Translations under genes and position numbers: made by a program
Notes under the pieces: generated by a model
Database searches by the model: none
Told to the model about the DNA's origin: nothing
What the model saw: only the letters and a program-made list of their open reading frames with translations
Shown: positions 16,359 through 26,019 of the stretch, in pieces
Layout of the letters: the number at the start of each line of letters is the position of its first letter
Position numbering within the stretch: the stretch's first letter is position 1
Assembly: GCF_000197735.1 (NCBI RefSeq)
Contig: NC_014550.1
Coordinates: 1,798,001-1,862,000, forward strand
Direction of reading: 5' to 3'
DNA: 64,000 nt
Origin: Glutamicibacter arilaitensis Re117
GTDB taxonomy: Bacteria; Actinomycetota; Actinomycetes; Actinomycetales; Micrococcaceae

Positions 16359-17839
16359 TGGAAGTGCAAGAGCGAAAGCTCGAAGCCAACCGCCTGAGCC
16401 TGCGCTCCTTGGCATGGCAAGGTTTCAGCGCTTCGGCGCTGGTCACCATTGCCTCCTGGGGTGTCGGGTGGTTCCCGCGCAACCAGCTTTCCCCACTGGC
16501 ACGCACCGGGTTCTTCATCGAATTCCGCACCGATGCGATCGGCGTGATCAGCTGCATCGTGTTGATGGCACTGGGCATTGTCTGGCTGACCCGATGCTGG
16601 ATTCTGGCCCGCCCCTGGGTGCAAACCGCCGGGGAGATCACCGGCCGCCAGCTAGCCAGGATCCTTGCCATGTGGTCCGCACCGCTGATGCTCAGCTTCC
16701 CGATCCTCAGCCGTGACGTCTACTCCTATCTGGCCCAGGGCCGGATGCTGCATGCGGACAAGTCGCCCTATGCTGAAGGCATCTCCGCGCTGCCGGGCTG
16801 GTTCGACGGTGGATCCGATGGCCTGTGGGCGCAATCGCCTTCGCCCTACGGACCGTTCTTCCTGGTGATGGCCCGCATCATCTTCTTCGCCTCGAACGGC
16901 ATTCCCGAGGTCGGGGTGGGACTGCTGCGCATCATCGCGGCACTGGGAGTCTGGGGATGCTATCACTTCACAGCCAAACTGGCCCAGAAGATGGGACAGA
17001 GCGCCGATTGGGCCAACTGGGCCATCGTGGGCAACCCGCTGTTTTTGCTGACCATGATCGGCGGCGTGCACAACGACGCGCTGATGATTGCCGGTGTTTT
17101 CAGCGCCTTCGCCTACGCCTATGATCGCCGGCCGATAGCGGCCACGATGGCACTGGCCATTGCTGTCTCGGTGAAGCCGATCGTGCTGCTGGCCCTGCCG
17201 TTCATCGGGTTGATCTTGCTGGGCAAGAACCCGACCATGCGCCAACGCTGGAAAATCTGGGCCAAGGTAGCGGCCATGTCCCTGACCTGGCTGCTGCTGA
17301 TCGGGGCAGTCACCAACCTCTGGTTCGGCTGGCTGCTTGCAATGTTCACCGCCGGGGATGCGGCCTTCCCGTATGCGCCGGTGGGGCTGATCGGCTGGCT
17401 GGTGAGCAACCTTGCCGGAGCGCTGGGCGGAGATATCTCGCTGGTCAACTCCATCGTGGTGGGCATCTTCCAGGTCATTGCGCTGATCATCATCGCGCGC
17501 TTGGCGCTGGCAAAGGACATCTCCAACCCGGTACGCCTGGCAGCTTGGGCGCTGTCGGCCGCAGTGCTGCTGGCGCCGATCATCCAGCCTTGGTACATTC
17601 TGTGGCTGATGGCCCTGTTCGCCATTTCGCACAGGGTCTCCTGGGGATCGGAAAAGCTGATGATCCATGTCTCCAGCGTGATCCTGGTAGCCGTGTTCGT
17701 GGACCAACTGTCCATTGAGCAGTGGCATTCGGCCTGGATCATGAAATCGCTGGCCGGGGTGCTGGCCCTGGGGCTGTTCATCGGCCTATTCACCGCGGAT
17801 CGCAAAACCAGGCATGTGCTGCGCGGACCTAAAGCATAG
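16358..17839 (+). CDS. MptB-type polyprenol-phosphomannose alpha-1,6-mannosyltransferase (second of two)
   Basis: 493 residues, clearly a paralogue of the preceding protein. It shares SRDVYSYLAQGRMLHADKSPY, then SPYGPFFL, VHNDALM, SVKPIVLLALPFIGL and APIIQPWYILWLMALF. The conserved SRD acidic pair is intact in both, so both are probably active. The pair may supply consecutive steps, like MptB and MptA in Corynebacterium; which is which cannot be told here. It starts at GTG 16358 inside the previous stop. Confidence 0.85.
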   Translation: MEVQERKLEANRLSLRSLAWQGFSASALVTIASWGVGWFPRNQLSPLARTGFFIEFRTDAIGVISCIVLMALGIVWLTRCWILARPWVQTAGEITGRQLARILAMWSAPLMLSFPILSRDVYSYLAQGRMLHADKSPYAEGISALPGWFDGGSDGLWAQSPSPYGPFFLVMARIIFFASNGIPEVGVGLLRIIAALGVWGCYHFTAKLAQKMGQSADWANWAIVGNPLFLLTMIGGVHNDALMIAGVFSAFAYAYDRRPIAATMALAIAVSVKPIVLLALPFIGLILLGKNPTMRQRWKIWAKVAAMSLTWLLLIGAVTNLWFGWLLAMFTAGDAAFPYAPVGLIGWLVSNLAGALGGDISLVNSIVVGIFQVIALIIIARLALAKDISNPVRLAAWALSAAVLLAPIIQPWYILWLMALFAISHRVSWGSEKLMIHVSSVILVAVFVDQLSIEQWHSAWIMKSLAGVLALGLFIGLFTADRKTRHVLRGPKA

Positions 17840-17896
17840 CCAAGGTCACATGGCCCGGCACAGCTGCTCACAGGCTTCATCCGCTTAGATAGAAAT

Positions 17897-19000
17897 ATGC
17901 AAACGATGTTCTGGCCCGCAACTATCGCCATCCTCGGTGGTGCGCTGTTCTTGGGTGCTGCCGGCATCTTCCTGCTTGCAGTCCAGTACCGGCGCCACGG
18001 CCGGTTGTCATGGCGCCGGACGATCACTACGTCGATGGCCGCTGTGTACGGGTTCGGCCTGTTCAGCTACACCATGCTGCCGCTGCCTGAAACCCGCGAC
18101 GCCTATTGCCGTCCGGGCGTGGCCATCCCGCAGCTGGTCCCGGGCCGGTTCCTCGATGATTTCAAGGCGACGATCGTCGAACGCGGGCTAACTGGCTTTG
18201 CCACCAGCTTCACGCTCTGGCAGGTGCTGTTCAACATCATCTTGTTCATGCCGCTGGGAATTCTGGCGGTGCGCTGGCTTCGCTCAAACATCTTCACCGG
18301 GCTGATCCTGGGCTTCGCAGCCTCATTGGCTATCGAGCTGACCCAGTACACCGGCATCTGGGGTCTGTACACCTGCGCCTACCGCGTGGCTGATGTCGAT
18401 GATTTGATCGTGAACACCACCGGTGCGCTGATGGGCGCCATCATCGCCTACCTGCCAATCTTCAAGTTCCTCTCCGGCCCGGTCGAAGCAGACGCTGCAA
18501 CGGCTCCGGCACGTGCGGTCACCCGTTCGCGGCGGATCCTGGCTAACATCTTCGACGCGGCAATCACCACCGGAGTGCTCTTCGGCGTGACCGGCGCCGT
18601 GGAATTGCTTGAACGCCTGGGTGGCCCGGTGCTTGATGCACAGTGGAAGAACTTCTGGATCCCGCTGATCGTGGTCGCGTTCACCTTCTGGTTGCCTTCC
18701 CTGGCTCCAGGGCGAGCCAGCTTGGGCCAACGCTGCGCGTGGCTGATGCTCACCGATGGGCAAGGGAATCCGGCAAGTGCCAGCCGGGCTCTGCTGCGCA
18801 GCCTGCTCGGGTTCGGAGGAATCAACTTCCTTTTCCACATTTCAACCAATTTGGGCGAAATTACCGCCTACCCGCTATTGAACATGCTGCTTGTGATCTA
18901 TATCGCGCTGAGCGCTTTCTACTTCATCTTCGAGGCCAATCACCGCGGGCTTGCCGGAAAAATCAGCTCCACCGGTTTCATTGACCGCCGAGCCCTTTGA
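17897..19000 (+). CDS. VanZ-like membrane protein fused to an RDD domain
   Basis: 367 residues. Residues 1-195 look like a VanZ domain, with several membrane segments, FNIILFMPLGILAVRW, ELTQYTGIWGLYTC and RVADVDDLIVNTTGALMG (the VanZ DxxDlixNt.G signature). Residues 210-360 form an RDD-like four-helix membrane domain (RRILANIFDAAITTG, then LASLGQRC-like GRASLGQRCAWLMLTD). VanZ relatives are linked to cell-envelope antibiotic tolerance, but the biochemical role is unknown. No clear ribosome site precedes ATG 17897. TTAGAT lies 6 bases upstream, so the message may be leaderless. Confidence 0.8.
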   Translation: MQTMFWPATIAILGGALFLGAAGIFLLAVQYRRHGRLSWRRTITTSMAAVYGFGLFSYTMLPLPETRDAYCRPGVAIPQLVPGRFLDDFKATIVERGLTGFATSFTLWQVLFNIILFMPLGILAVRWLRSNIFTGLILGFAASLAIELTQYTGIWGLYTCAYRVADVDDLIVNTTGALMGAIIAYLPIFKFLSGPVEADAATAPARAVTRSRRILANIFDAAITTGVLFGVTGAVELLERLGGPVLDAQWKNFWIPLIVVAFTFWLPSLAPGRASLGQRCAWLMLTDGQGNPASASRALLRSLLGFGGINFLFHISTNLGEITAYPLLNMLLVIYIALSAFYFIFEANHRGLAGKISSTGFIDRRAL

Positions 19001-19130
19001 ATCAGCACACCCCAGCAGTGCACCTCGCACGCTAAAATAGAACGCGGTGGTCTGCGCCTTGTGTGCGGTCCAGCAAACTCGCGTTTGAAGACATACCGTT
19101 ATAGCTCAAAAGTTAGGTCTGCTCAGCAGC

Positions 19131-19907
19131 ATGGAAGATAAGAAACCAGAGATCCCGGCCGAACCGCATCGCGCCGTACTAGGCACGGCCGTTGGCGCGA
19201 CGGTCCTCATTGCCGTGGGCGCATTCGTGCTCTCCTTCGCTGCCCTGACCGACTTGGCAGAACGCTCGGGCATCAGCCCGCGCCTGGCATGGATCTGGCC
19301 GATCATCATTGACGGCATGATCGTGGCAGCCACCGTGGCCATCGTGGCCCTGAACGGCTTCAACCGCAAGGCCATGATCTACCCATGGTCGCTGCTGTTC
19401 TTCGGCGCGATCGTATCCACCGCGGCGAACTCCACCCACGCAATCCTGACCGTGGACTCCATTGAGAATGGCGTCCCGCCACTGGTTTCGGCGCTGGTGG
19501 CCGCAATGCCGCCAATCGTCTTGCTGGCAATTACCCACTTGACCGTGCACATGTACCAGAAGAAGTCCGAGGCTGCGAAGTTGCGCGCTGAACTGGAATA
19601 TGACGAAGCGCAGGAAAACGCCGAGAAATACGGTGTTGCCTACGACGATGGCTACAACGCGGCCCTGACCGACACCAAGACCGCCGAAGATGAGCGCCTG
19701 TCCCAGCTGGAGCAGGAACACCAGGATGCGCTGGCCCGTGCCCGCGCCGAAGGAATAGCCGCCGGCCGCTCGGACTCCAAGGTGACTCCGATCAAGTCCA
19801 GCGCCCAGCCAGCACCTGCCAAGCCAGCCAAGGCCGCAACCGCACAGCCAGGCGAAGACAAGGCACCATTGTTCGACGACATGGCCAAGCGCCTTTCCCG
19901 CCCATAA
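19131..19907 (+). CDS. DUF2637 membrane protein with a C-terminal coiled coil
   Basis: 258 residues. The first 150 form the DUF2637 domain with about four membrane helices (VLIAVGAFVLSFAALTDLAE, WIWPIIIDGMIVAATVAIVA and others). The rest is charged and helical, with an Ala/Pro/Lys-rich tail. DUF2637 proteins occur in actinobacteria and on their plasmids, some near transfer genes, but no function is established. It stands 83 bases before the ppGpp synthetase-like gene on the same strand. Nothing nearby suggests a plasmid. Confidence 0.75.
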   Translation: MEDKKPEIPAEPHRAVLGTAVGATVLIAVGAFVLSFAALTDLAERSGISPRLAWIWPIIIDGMIVAATVAIVALNGFNRKAMIYPWSLLFFGAIVSTAANSTHAILTVDSIENGVPPLVSALVAAMPPIVLLAITHLTVHMYQKKSEAAKLRAELEYDEAQENAEKYGVAYDDGYNAALTDTKTAEDERLSQLEQEHQDALARARAEGIAAGRSDSKVTPIKSSAQPAPAKPAKAATAQPGEDKAPLFDDMAKRLSRP

Positions 19908-19990
19908 GCTTGCAGGCACACCCGGCCGGTAAGGCCAGATGAACATAAGGACAGCATTTACACTTTCGCTTTAGCACTCAGGAGGCATCA

Positions 19991-21091
19991 ATGATGGATC
20001 CAGCTCAGGGCCAGGAACACGACGAATTTTCCGAACAGATTGCGGCCGCCGTTGAGCAGTACAAGTCTGTTACCGGCGAGCTGAATACCGTCATGTCGGC
20101 CATGAAAGCGAAGATCCGAAGGTTGTTTGCCAACTCCGAGGTGCAACCGCTATTCATCACCGGCCGGGTGAAATCCCCGCAGTCCTTTGCGGCCAAGGCC
20201 TCGCGCCAGCTGAAAGAGAATTCCGAGACCGCACCGGTCTTGGAATTCCCCAATCCGCTACGCGAAATCCATGACATGGTGGGCATTCGGATCATCGTGA
20301 TGCTGCCCCATGAAATCCAGCAGGTGGCCAGCCTGATCAAGTCGCACCGCGACTCCTTCGACTGCCGCAGCGACCGCGAGAAGGATATCGGTTCGGTGGA
20401 GTCCGGAACCTACGGCTACTCCTCGCGCCACCTGCTGCTCAAGACCCGCAGCGAACCAATCGTGCGCAAGTTCCAAGAAGCCTTGGGCAAGCCCGTGGTC
20501 GCCAGCGGCAATTTCGTCTTCGAAGTGCAGATCCGCACCGTGCTGCAGCATGCCTGGTCCGAAATGGAACACGACATCCGCTTCAAGCATCCTGGCGAAG
20601 CAGCCTGGAACCCGCAGATCGACCGGCATTTCACCGCCACCGCGGCGATGCTGGAAACCGTGGAAGACTATTTCACCGATATCGACGAGCTGTACCACCG
20701 CCTGAACGGCTACCACGACCAGCAGGGTGCTGGATCCGAGCCGTTGACCGGCGAGAAGATCGGCGAAATCTGGCAGACGCTGCTGCCGCACGTTGACCGC
20801 AAGCGCGATGACGATTGGTCCTGGGCCGCCGAGCTGCTCGGCTCCCATGGCATCGACCAGACCTGGCAGCTGGCGCAGCTGCTGGACGCGAACGTGGTCA
20901 CCGATGTGCGTGCCGCCTTGGACCACCGCTACTCGCCGGGTCCGGACCGGTTGCTTGACGACGTGCTGCTCTGGCGCTTCGGCAAGGACCACATCGACAA
21001 GACCAGCGGCGGGGACCTGCGCCGCGAAGCTTCCTTGCGCCGCCGCCTGATCCAGATGATGGACTACCGCTCGCAACCCAGCACCAAATAA
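19991..21091 (+). CDS. RelA/SpoT-domain protein (small alarmone synthetase-like)
   Basis: 366 residues with a single nucleotidyltransferase domain (about 45-215). It includes KSPQSFAAKASR, IHDMVGIRIIVMLP (metal-binding Asp) and FEVQIRTVLQHAWSEMEHDI (acceptor site Glu-x-Gln and downstream acidic residues). There is no HD hydrolase domain in front and no TGS/ACT at the back, unlike full-length Rel. Such proteins transfer pyrophosphate from ATP to GDP or GTP. The C-terminal 150 residues have no domain I recognise and make it longer than typical RelQ/RelP (about 220). AGGAGG precedes ATG 19991. Confidence 0.85.
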   Translation: MMDPAQGQEHDEFSEQIAAAVEQYKSVTGELNTVMSAMKAKIRRLFANSEVQPLFITGRVKSPQSFAAKASRQLKENSETAPVLEFPNPLREIHDMVGIRIIVMLPHEIQQVASLIKSHRDSFDCRSDREKDIGSVESGTYGYSSRHLLLKTRSEPIVRKFQEALGKPVVASGNFVFEVQIRTVLQHAWSEMEHDIRFKHPGEAAWNPQIDRHFTATAAMLETVEDYFTDIDELYHRLNGYHDQQGAGSEPLTGEKIGEIWQTLLPHVDRKRDDDWSWAAELLGSHGIDQTWQLAQLLDANVVTDVRAALDHRYSPGPDRLLDDVLLWRFGKDHIDKTSGGDLRREASLRRRLIQMMDYRSQPSTK

Positions 21092-21103
21092 GCATTGGAT
21101 ATC

Positions 21104-21142
21104 GAAGCCTGCACCACCACTGACGTGGACGGTGCGGGCTTC
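21104..21142 (+). terminator. Terminator after the RelA/SpoT-domain gene
   Basis: GAAGCC-T-GCACC pairs with GGTGC-G-GGCTTC around a loop, followed by TGCTTCTAAC, 12 bases after the stop. Confidence 0.7.
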
Positions 21143-21283
21143 GGTGCTTCTAACAGCACAACAAGTCAACTGTTAGTTTGTGCACGTTCGGCCAGCCAAC
21201 TGGTTGTTGGCCGGTAGACTAGTTAAGTTGCCCAATTTGTGGGCCGCAAAGTTTTATGTACCCGCGTGAAAGGGCCACACCAT

Positions 21284-22885
21284 ATGATTTCCGTAGCCAA
21301 CCTTGAGCTACGCGTCGGCGCCCGCCTGCTGATGGACGAAGTAAACTTCCGCATCGACAAGGGCGACAAGATCGGACTGGTGGGACGCAACGGTGCCGGC
21401 AAGACGACGATGACCAAGGTCCTCGCCGGCGAGACGCAGCCGGCCGCGGGCGAAGTGACTTTCAAGGGCTCCATCGGCTACCTGCCGCAAGACCCCAAGA
21501 CTCCGGACATGGAGCAGCTTGCGCGCAACCGCATCCTCGGCGCCCGTGGCCTGGATGTCGTCGTCACCAAGCTGGCCCAGAACCGCGAGGAAATGGCCAG
21601 CGAAGACCCGGCCGTCTCGGCCAAGGCCATGCGCCGCTATGACCGTCTGGAAGCAGAATTCATCGCTGCCGGCGGCTATGCTGCGGAATCCGAAGCAGCA
21701 GCTATCTGCGCCAACCTGGATCTGCCGGACCGCATCCTGGACCAGCCGCTGCGTACCCTTTCGGGTGGCCAGCGCCGTCGTGTGGAGCTGGCCCGCATCC
21801 TCTACTCGGATGCCGAGACCCTGCTGCTCGATGAGCCGACTAACCACTTGGACGTTGACTCGATCATGTGGCTGCGCGACTTCATCAAGAACTACGCCGG
21901 CGGCGTGCTGATGATCAGCCACGACACCGGACTGATGGAATCCACCGTGAACAAGGTGCTTAACCTGGACGCCAACCGCGGCGTGGTGGATGTCTACAAC
22001 ATGAACTGGAAGCGCTACAAGCTGCAGCGCGAAACCGATGAGCGTGCCCGCAAGCGCGAGCGTGCCAACATCGAGAAGAAGGCTTCGGTTCTGCTGACCC
22101 AGGCCAACAAGATGAAGGCCCGTGCTTCGGGTGCTTCGGCGGCCCAGTCCATGCTCAAGCGCGTGGACCGCATGCTTTCGGGTCTGCAGGAAGAGCGTGC
22201 CTCCGATAAGGTCGCGGCTCTGCGCTTCCCGGATCCGGCTCCTTGTGGCAAGACTCCGCTGATGGCAGAGGGCCTGTCCAAGGCCTACGGCTCGCTGGAA
22301 ATCTTCAACGATGTGTCGCTGGCTATCGACCGCGGTTCCAAGGTAGTGATCCTGGGCCTGAACGGTGCCGGTAAGACCACCTTGCTGCGCATGCTGGCCG
22401 GAGTTTCCGAGCCCGATACCGGCAAGATCATTCCCGGCCACGGCCTGAAGATCGGCTACTTCGCGCAGGAACACGACACGCTGGATCCCGAGGCTTCGGT
22501 GCTCGATAACATGCGCCGCAACGCGCCGGATCACCTGAACGACGCAGATGTGCGTTCGATCCTCGGCTCCTTCCTGTTCGTTGGCGATGACGTCACCAAG
22601 CCTGCCGGTGTGCTCTCCGGCGGTGAGAAGACCCGTCTGGCTTTGGCCACCATCGTGGCTTCCAGCGCCAACGTGCTGCTGCTCGACGAGCCGACTAACA
22701 ACCTGGACCCGGCCTCGCGCGCCGAGGTGCTCGGCGCACTGTCCACCTTCCCGGGCGCGGTAGTCATGGTGTCCCACGATGAGGGCGCAGTGATGTCGTT
22801 GCAGCCTGAACGCGTGGTCATCTTGCCTGATGGCGACGAGGACCTGTTCAGCGAGGATTACCTTGAATTGGTTTCGCTGACCTAA
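21284..22885 (+). CDS. ABC-F family ATPase
   Basis: 533 residues from ATG 21284 (AAAGGG about 10 bases upstream), with two ABC domains and no membrane segment. Domain 1 has GRNGAGKTT, LSGGQRRRVELAR and LLLDEPTNHLD. A charged helical linker (about 245-300) follows. Domain 2 has GLNGAGKTT, LSGGEKTRLALA and LLLDEPTNNLD. ABC-F proteins act on the ribosome, either in translation or in antibiotic protection. The subtype cannot be assigned from the sequence alone. A hairpin terminator follows. Confidence 0.92.
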   Translation: MISVANLELRVGARLLMDEVNFRIDKGDKIGLVGRNGAGKTTMTKVLAGETQPAAGEVTFKGSIGYLPQDPKTPDMEQLARNRILGARGLDVVVTKLAQNREEMASEDPAVSAKAMRRYDRLEAEFIAAGGYAAESEAAAICANLDLPDRILDQPLRTLSGGQRRRVELARILYSDAETLLLDEPTNHLDVDSIMWLRDFIKNYAGGVLMISHDTGLMESTVNKVLNLDANRGVVDVYNMNWKRYKLQRETDERARKRERANIEKKASVLLTQANKMKARASGASAAQSMLKRVDRMLSGLQEERASDKVAALRFPDPAPCGKTPLMAEGLSKAYGSLEIFNDVSLAIDRGSKVVILGLNGAGKTTLLRMLAGVSEPDTGKIIPGHGLKIGYFAQEHDTLDPEASVLDNMRRNAPDHLNDADVRSILGSFLFVGDDVTKPAGVLSGGEKTRLALATIVASSANVLLLDEPTNNLDPASRAEVLGALSTFPGAVVMVSHDEGAVMSLQPERVVILPDGDEDLFSEDYLELVSLT

Positions 22886-22913
22886 GTCCTTACCAATAGG
22901 GATGATTTCTCAT

Positions 22914-22953
22914 AGGCTTGGCACAACCCCAGCAGAAGGGATGTGCCAAGCCT
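22914..22953 (+). terminator. Hairpin terminator or attenuator after the ABC-F gene
   Basis: A perfect 12-bp stem, AGGCTTGGCACA with TGTGCCAAGCCT, starting 28 bases past the ABC-F stop. The right arm ends on the T of the likely TTG start of the next gene, so folding would affect that gene's initiation region. Confidence 0.7.
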
Positions 22954-23399
22954 TGAGTGCTTTAAAACGCAGATTGCCCGGGATCGCGGCCATGGCGCTG
23001 CTTGCCGCCAGCACGCTGGCCGGATGCTCCTCCCAGGTACCCGATGAGGTGAACGCCCAGTGGACGCTGATTGACCCGGCCGGGGTGAACGAATCGAGCA
23101 CTTCCCTTCAGCTCGGGGTGATGGCGATAGCCTGCACGTCAGGGACTACCGGGGAGATTACCGCCACCGATGTCGAACTGTCTAATGACCAGATCGTCAT
23201 CGGGATCGCGGTGGAACCGGCAGAAGGGGACACGCACACCTGCCCGGGCAATGAGACCGTGCCCTACACCCTTGAACTCGATGAACCGGTGGGGGACCGC
23301 ACCCTCATTGATGCATCGTGTCTGGAAGGCATAGGACAAAAAACTACAGCTTGCCAGGACGGCGGAATACGCTGGAGCCCGCCGGCAGAACAAAGCTAG
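22953..23399 (+). CDS. Putative lipoprotein of unknown function
   Basis: About 148 residues. The N-terminus is a lipoprotein signal: positive residues (LKRRLPG), a hydrophobic stretch (AAMALLAAS) and the lipobox TLAGC. The mature part has three more Cys (in AIACTSG, HTCPG and ASCLEG/TACQDG) and no known domain. The start is uncertain: TTG 22953 gives the best signal peptide, while ATG 22941 or ATG 22902 in the same frame have poor ribosome sites. It follows the ABC-F gene across a strong hairpin. Confidence 0.7.
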   Translation: MSALKRRLPGIAAMALLAASTLAGCSSQVPDEVNAQWTLIDPAGVNESSTSLQLGVMAIACTSGTTGEITATDVELSNDQIVIGIAVEPAEGDTHTCPGNETVPYTLELDEPVGDRTLIDASCLEGIGQKTTACQDGGIRWSPPAEQS

Positions 23400-23418
23400 C
23401 AACTACCTGCATTAAGCA

Positions 23419-23466
23419 GAAGAACCGCGCGGCTGCTGGATCATTCCAGCTGCGGCGTGGTTCTTC
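23419..23466. terminator. Bidirectional terminator between lipoprotein and SURF1 genes
   Basis: The stem GAAGAACC...GCTGG pairs with CCAGC...GGTTCTTC (inner mismatches), between two convergent genes. T-rich bases lie on both sides. Confidence 0.75.
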
Positions 23467-23472
23467 GCTTCT

Positions 23473-24384
23473 CTACTGCTGCTTATGTCCACCTGGCGTG
23501 TTTTCCGCCTGGTCCAGCAACGCATCTTCGATGGCCTCATCGGTCAGCGTGCCGTCTCGGCGGACCTTCTTATCTGCCTTGATGCGGATCTTGCGCACCT
23601 TGTGCATCGGCTCTTCCAGGCCCAGCGCTTCGGCCTCAGCCCGTTCGGCGGCATCCTCGGCGTTCAGCTTCTTCTGCTGGCGGGCGGCATACCAGAAGCC
23701 TACGAATGCCAGCACACCGAAGATGTACCACTGGATCTCATAGGACAGGTGCGGACCCTCGTCCATATCCGGAGCATCAAGCTGCAGCGGAGAGGTGGCC
23801 GGTGCCGGATCCTCTTCGTACATCAGGCCGTAGGCGCCCTGGGCGATCGGGTAGTCCAGGTGCTTGGCGTAGTCCTCAAGCTGGATGGAAGCCAGCTGGC
23901 CCTCAGGTGCACCGCGGTCCAAGCGGATCTCCGCTGGCTTCATGCGCACATCGACGTTCACTTTGCCAGTTGGGGGAGCGGGAACCGTATCGGGGTGCCC
24001 GCCTTCCTTATTGCCGATGGGCAGGTATCCGCGGTCCACGATGACCGTTGTTCCCTGCTCGGTCTTGAACGGGACCAGCACCTCGTAGCCAGGACGTCCG
24101 GCCTTGATCCGGTTGCGCACGATCATGGTGTCTTCGGCAAGATATTCGCCGGTCAGTTCCGCTGTGATCCAGATCTTCTGCTCATCGAGGTGCTCGAAGT
24201 TCTCCAGCGCCTGCTTGCCGGTGACCGGTTCGGCGAAGTAGTTGCGGTTGACCCGCTCGATGCCTTCAAGAACTTCAGTACGCCGGTCGGACTGCCAGTT
24301 GCCCAAGCTGATGCACGCGGCGGCGAAGATCGCCACCAGGACAAGCCAGCCGACCCAACGGGTACTTGCCAGAAAACGGTACAT
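23473..24384 (-). CDS. SURF1 family protein, cytochrome oxidase assembly
   Basis: 303 residues with one membrane segment at each end of the SURF1 domain: an N-terminal one (WVGWLVLVAIFAAACISLG) followed by NWQSDRR, and a second near residue 225 (IQWYIFGVLAFVGFWYAA). Between them are VRNR...GYEVLVPF and VIVDRGYLP, typical SURF1 blocks. The family helps insert heme into the aa3 oxidase. The last 75 residues form a charged cytoplasmic tail that other SURF1 proteins often lack. It is the last gene of a three-gene operon, starting immediately after the previous stop. Confidence 0.88.
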   Translation of the reverse strand: MYRFLASTRWVGWLVLVAIFAAACISLGNWQSDRRTEVLEGIERVNRNYFAEPVTGKQALENFEHLDEQKIWITAELTGEYLAEDTMIVRNRIKAGRPGYEVLVPFKTEQGTTVIVDRGYLPIGNKEGGHPDTVPAPPTGKVNVDVRMKPAEIRLDRGAPEGQLASIQLEDYAKHLDYPIAQGAYGLMYEEDPAPATSPLQLDAPDMDEGPHLSYEIQWYIFGVLAFVGFWYAARQQKKLNAEDAAERAEAEALGLEEPMHKVRKIRIKADKKVRRDGTLTDEAIEDALLDQAENTPGGHKQQ

Positions 24385-24630
24385 CTAGTTGCGTTCTCCT
24401 TCATTGCCAGCCATTGGCAGTGTTTCCTTGTAGAGCAATCGTTCCTTCAAATACGTTTCAAGCCAATCGCGATGCTCTTGGCAGGCCAGCCAGATCTTGC
24501 GCCGCTCGGGCGTGTGGATCTTCGGGTTGTTCCACAGCAGCTGGTAGTCAGCTGCGTTGCGGCAGCCCTTGCGCGAGCACTGGATTTCAGGGGCGGCAGA
24601 AGAGCCGCCCAGCGAACCTAGCAGATCCAC
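24385..24630 (-). CDS. Small putative zinc-binding protein in the SURF1 operon
   Basis: 81 residues, starting at a GTG that overlaps the upstream stop (TAGTG). It has the pattern Cys18-x4-Cys23 ... Cys50-x2-His53 (CSRKGC and CQEH), which could form one zinc site. The sequence LLWNNPKIHTPERRKIW is conserved in my recollection of actinobacterial homologues, sometimes mislabelled acetone carboxylase. The function is unknown. Its position between DUF3099 and SURF1 suggests a link to respiratory-complex assembly, which is inference. Confidence 0.7.
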   Translation of the reverse strand: MDLLGSLGGSSAAPEIQCSRKGCRNAADYQLLWNNPKIHTPERRKIWLACQEHRDWLETYLKERLLYKETLPMAGNEGERN

Positions 24631-25046
24631 TAGTCCTCCTTGGGCGCAGAAGTAGTCGGTGGGCCCGAGGCATCGTCATCGATGAAGTTTCCGTCGATGA
24701 CCTCAGGATCCTGGGCCTCTTGCGGTGCAGTTTGCTCCGGAGCGGCAATAGGCCGGGCATCGGGAGTCTTGTAGAACTCGGCAGGCGGTTCACGCTTGGT
24801 CAGATCTGCTCCGCCGTTGGCGATGACCACTGCAATGTAGGGAAGCACGATGGCCCCGGCCAGGAAGACCCAGCGCAGCCAGCCGTCGACGAAGAAGGCG
24901 AGGATGAAGCAGATCAGGCGCACCGTCATTGAAATCGTGTATTTGCGCACACGTATATCGCGCTCGGAGGTATGCGACTGCCGAGCTTCGGTGATGCGGT
25001 GAACTTCCGGCCGGTTAGAACCGTGATTCGTGGGCTGAGAGGACAT
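24630..25046 (-). CDS. DUF3099 membrane protein
   Basis: 138 residues from ATG 25046. The DUF3099 core is ITEAR...RVRKYTISMTVRLICF, followed by two closely spaced membrane segments (about 45-85) and a short acidic, Pro/Ala-rich tail. It is widespread in actinobacteria with no known function. It is first in the operon with the small zinc protein and SURF1, and the coding ends overlap by one base. A start 13 codons upstream is also open but less likely. Confidence 0.82.
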   Translation of the reverse strand: MSSQPTNHGSNRPEVHRITEARQSHTSERDIRVRKYTISMTVRLICFILAFFVDGWLRWVFLAGAIVLPYIAVVIANGGADLTKREPPAEFYKTPDARPIAAPEQTAPQEAQDPEVIDGNFIDDDASGPPTTSAPKED

Positions 25047-25241
25047 GTAGAAGACTTCGCTTTGCACTGTGGGATCTGCTCCCATTGTCTCACCTGTGGC
25101 ACGAAGAGTGTAATTTCTACGCGCTGTCGAAGCGGTAAAACTGGTCAGTAACTAATAGGATTGTTCACGGAGAAGCTACTTAACTAGGCAAAGTGCGTTT
25201 TGCGGCTGGTGAATCCAGGGATTTCCATGCCACGACAGTGA

Positions 25242-25985
<744 letters not shown>

Positions 25986-26019
25986 AAGTTTTAAAGCAAG
26001 AAATCTAAGGAGTATCACC

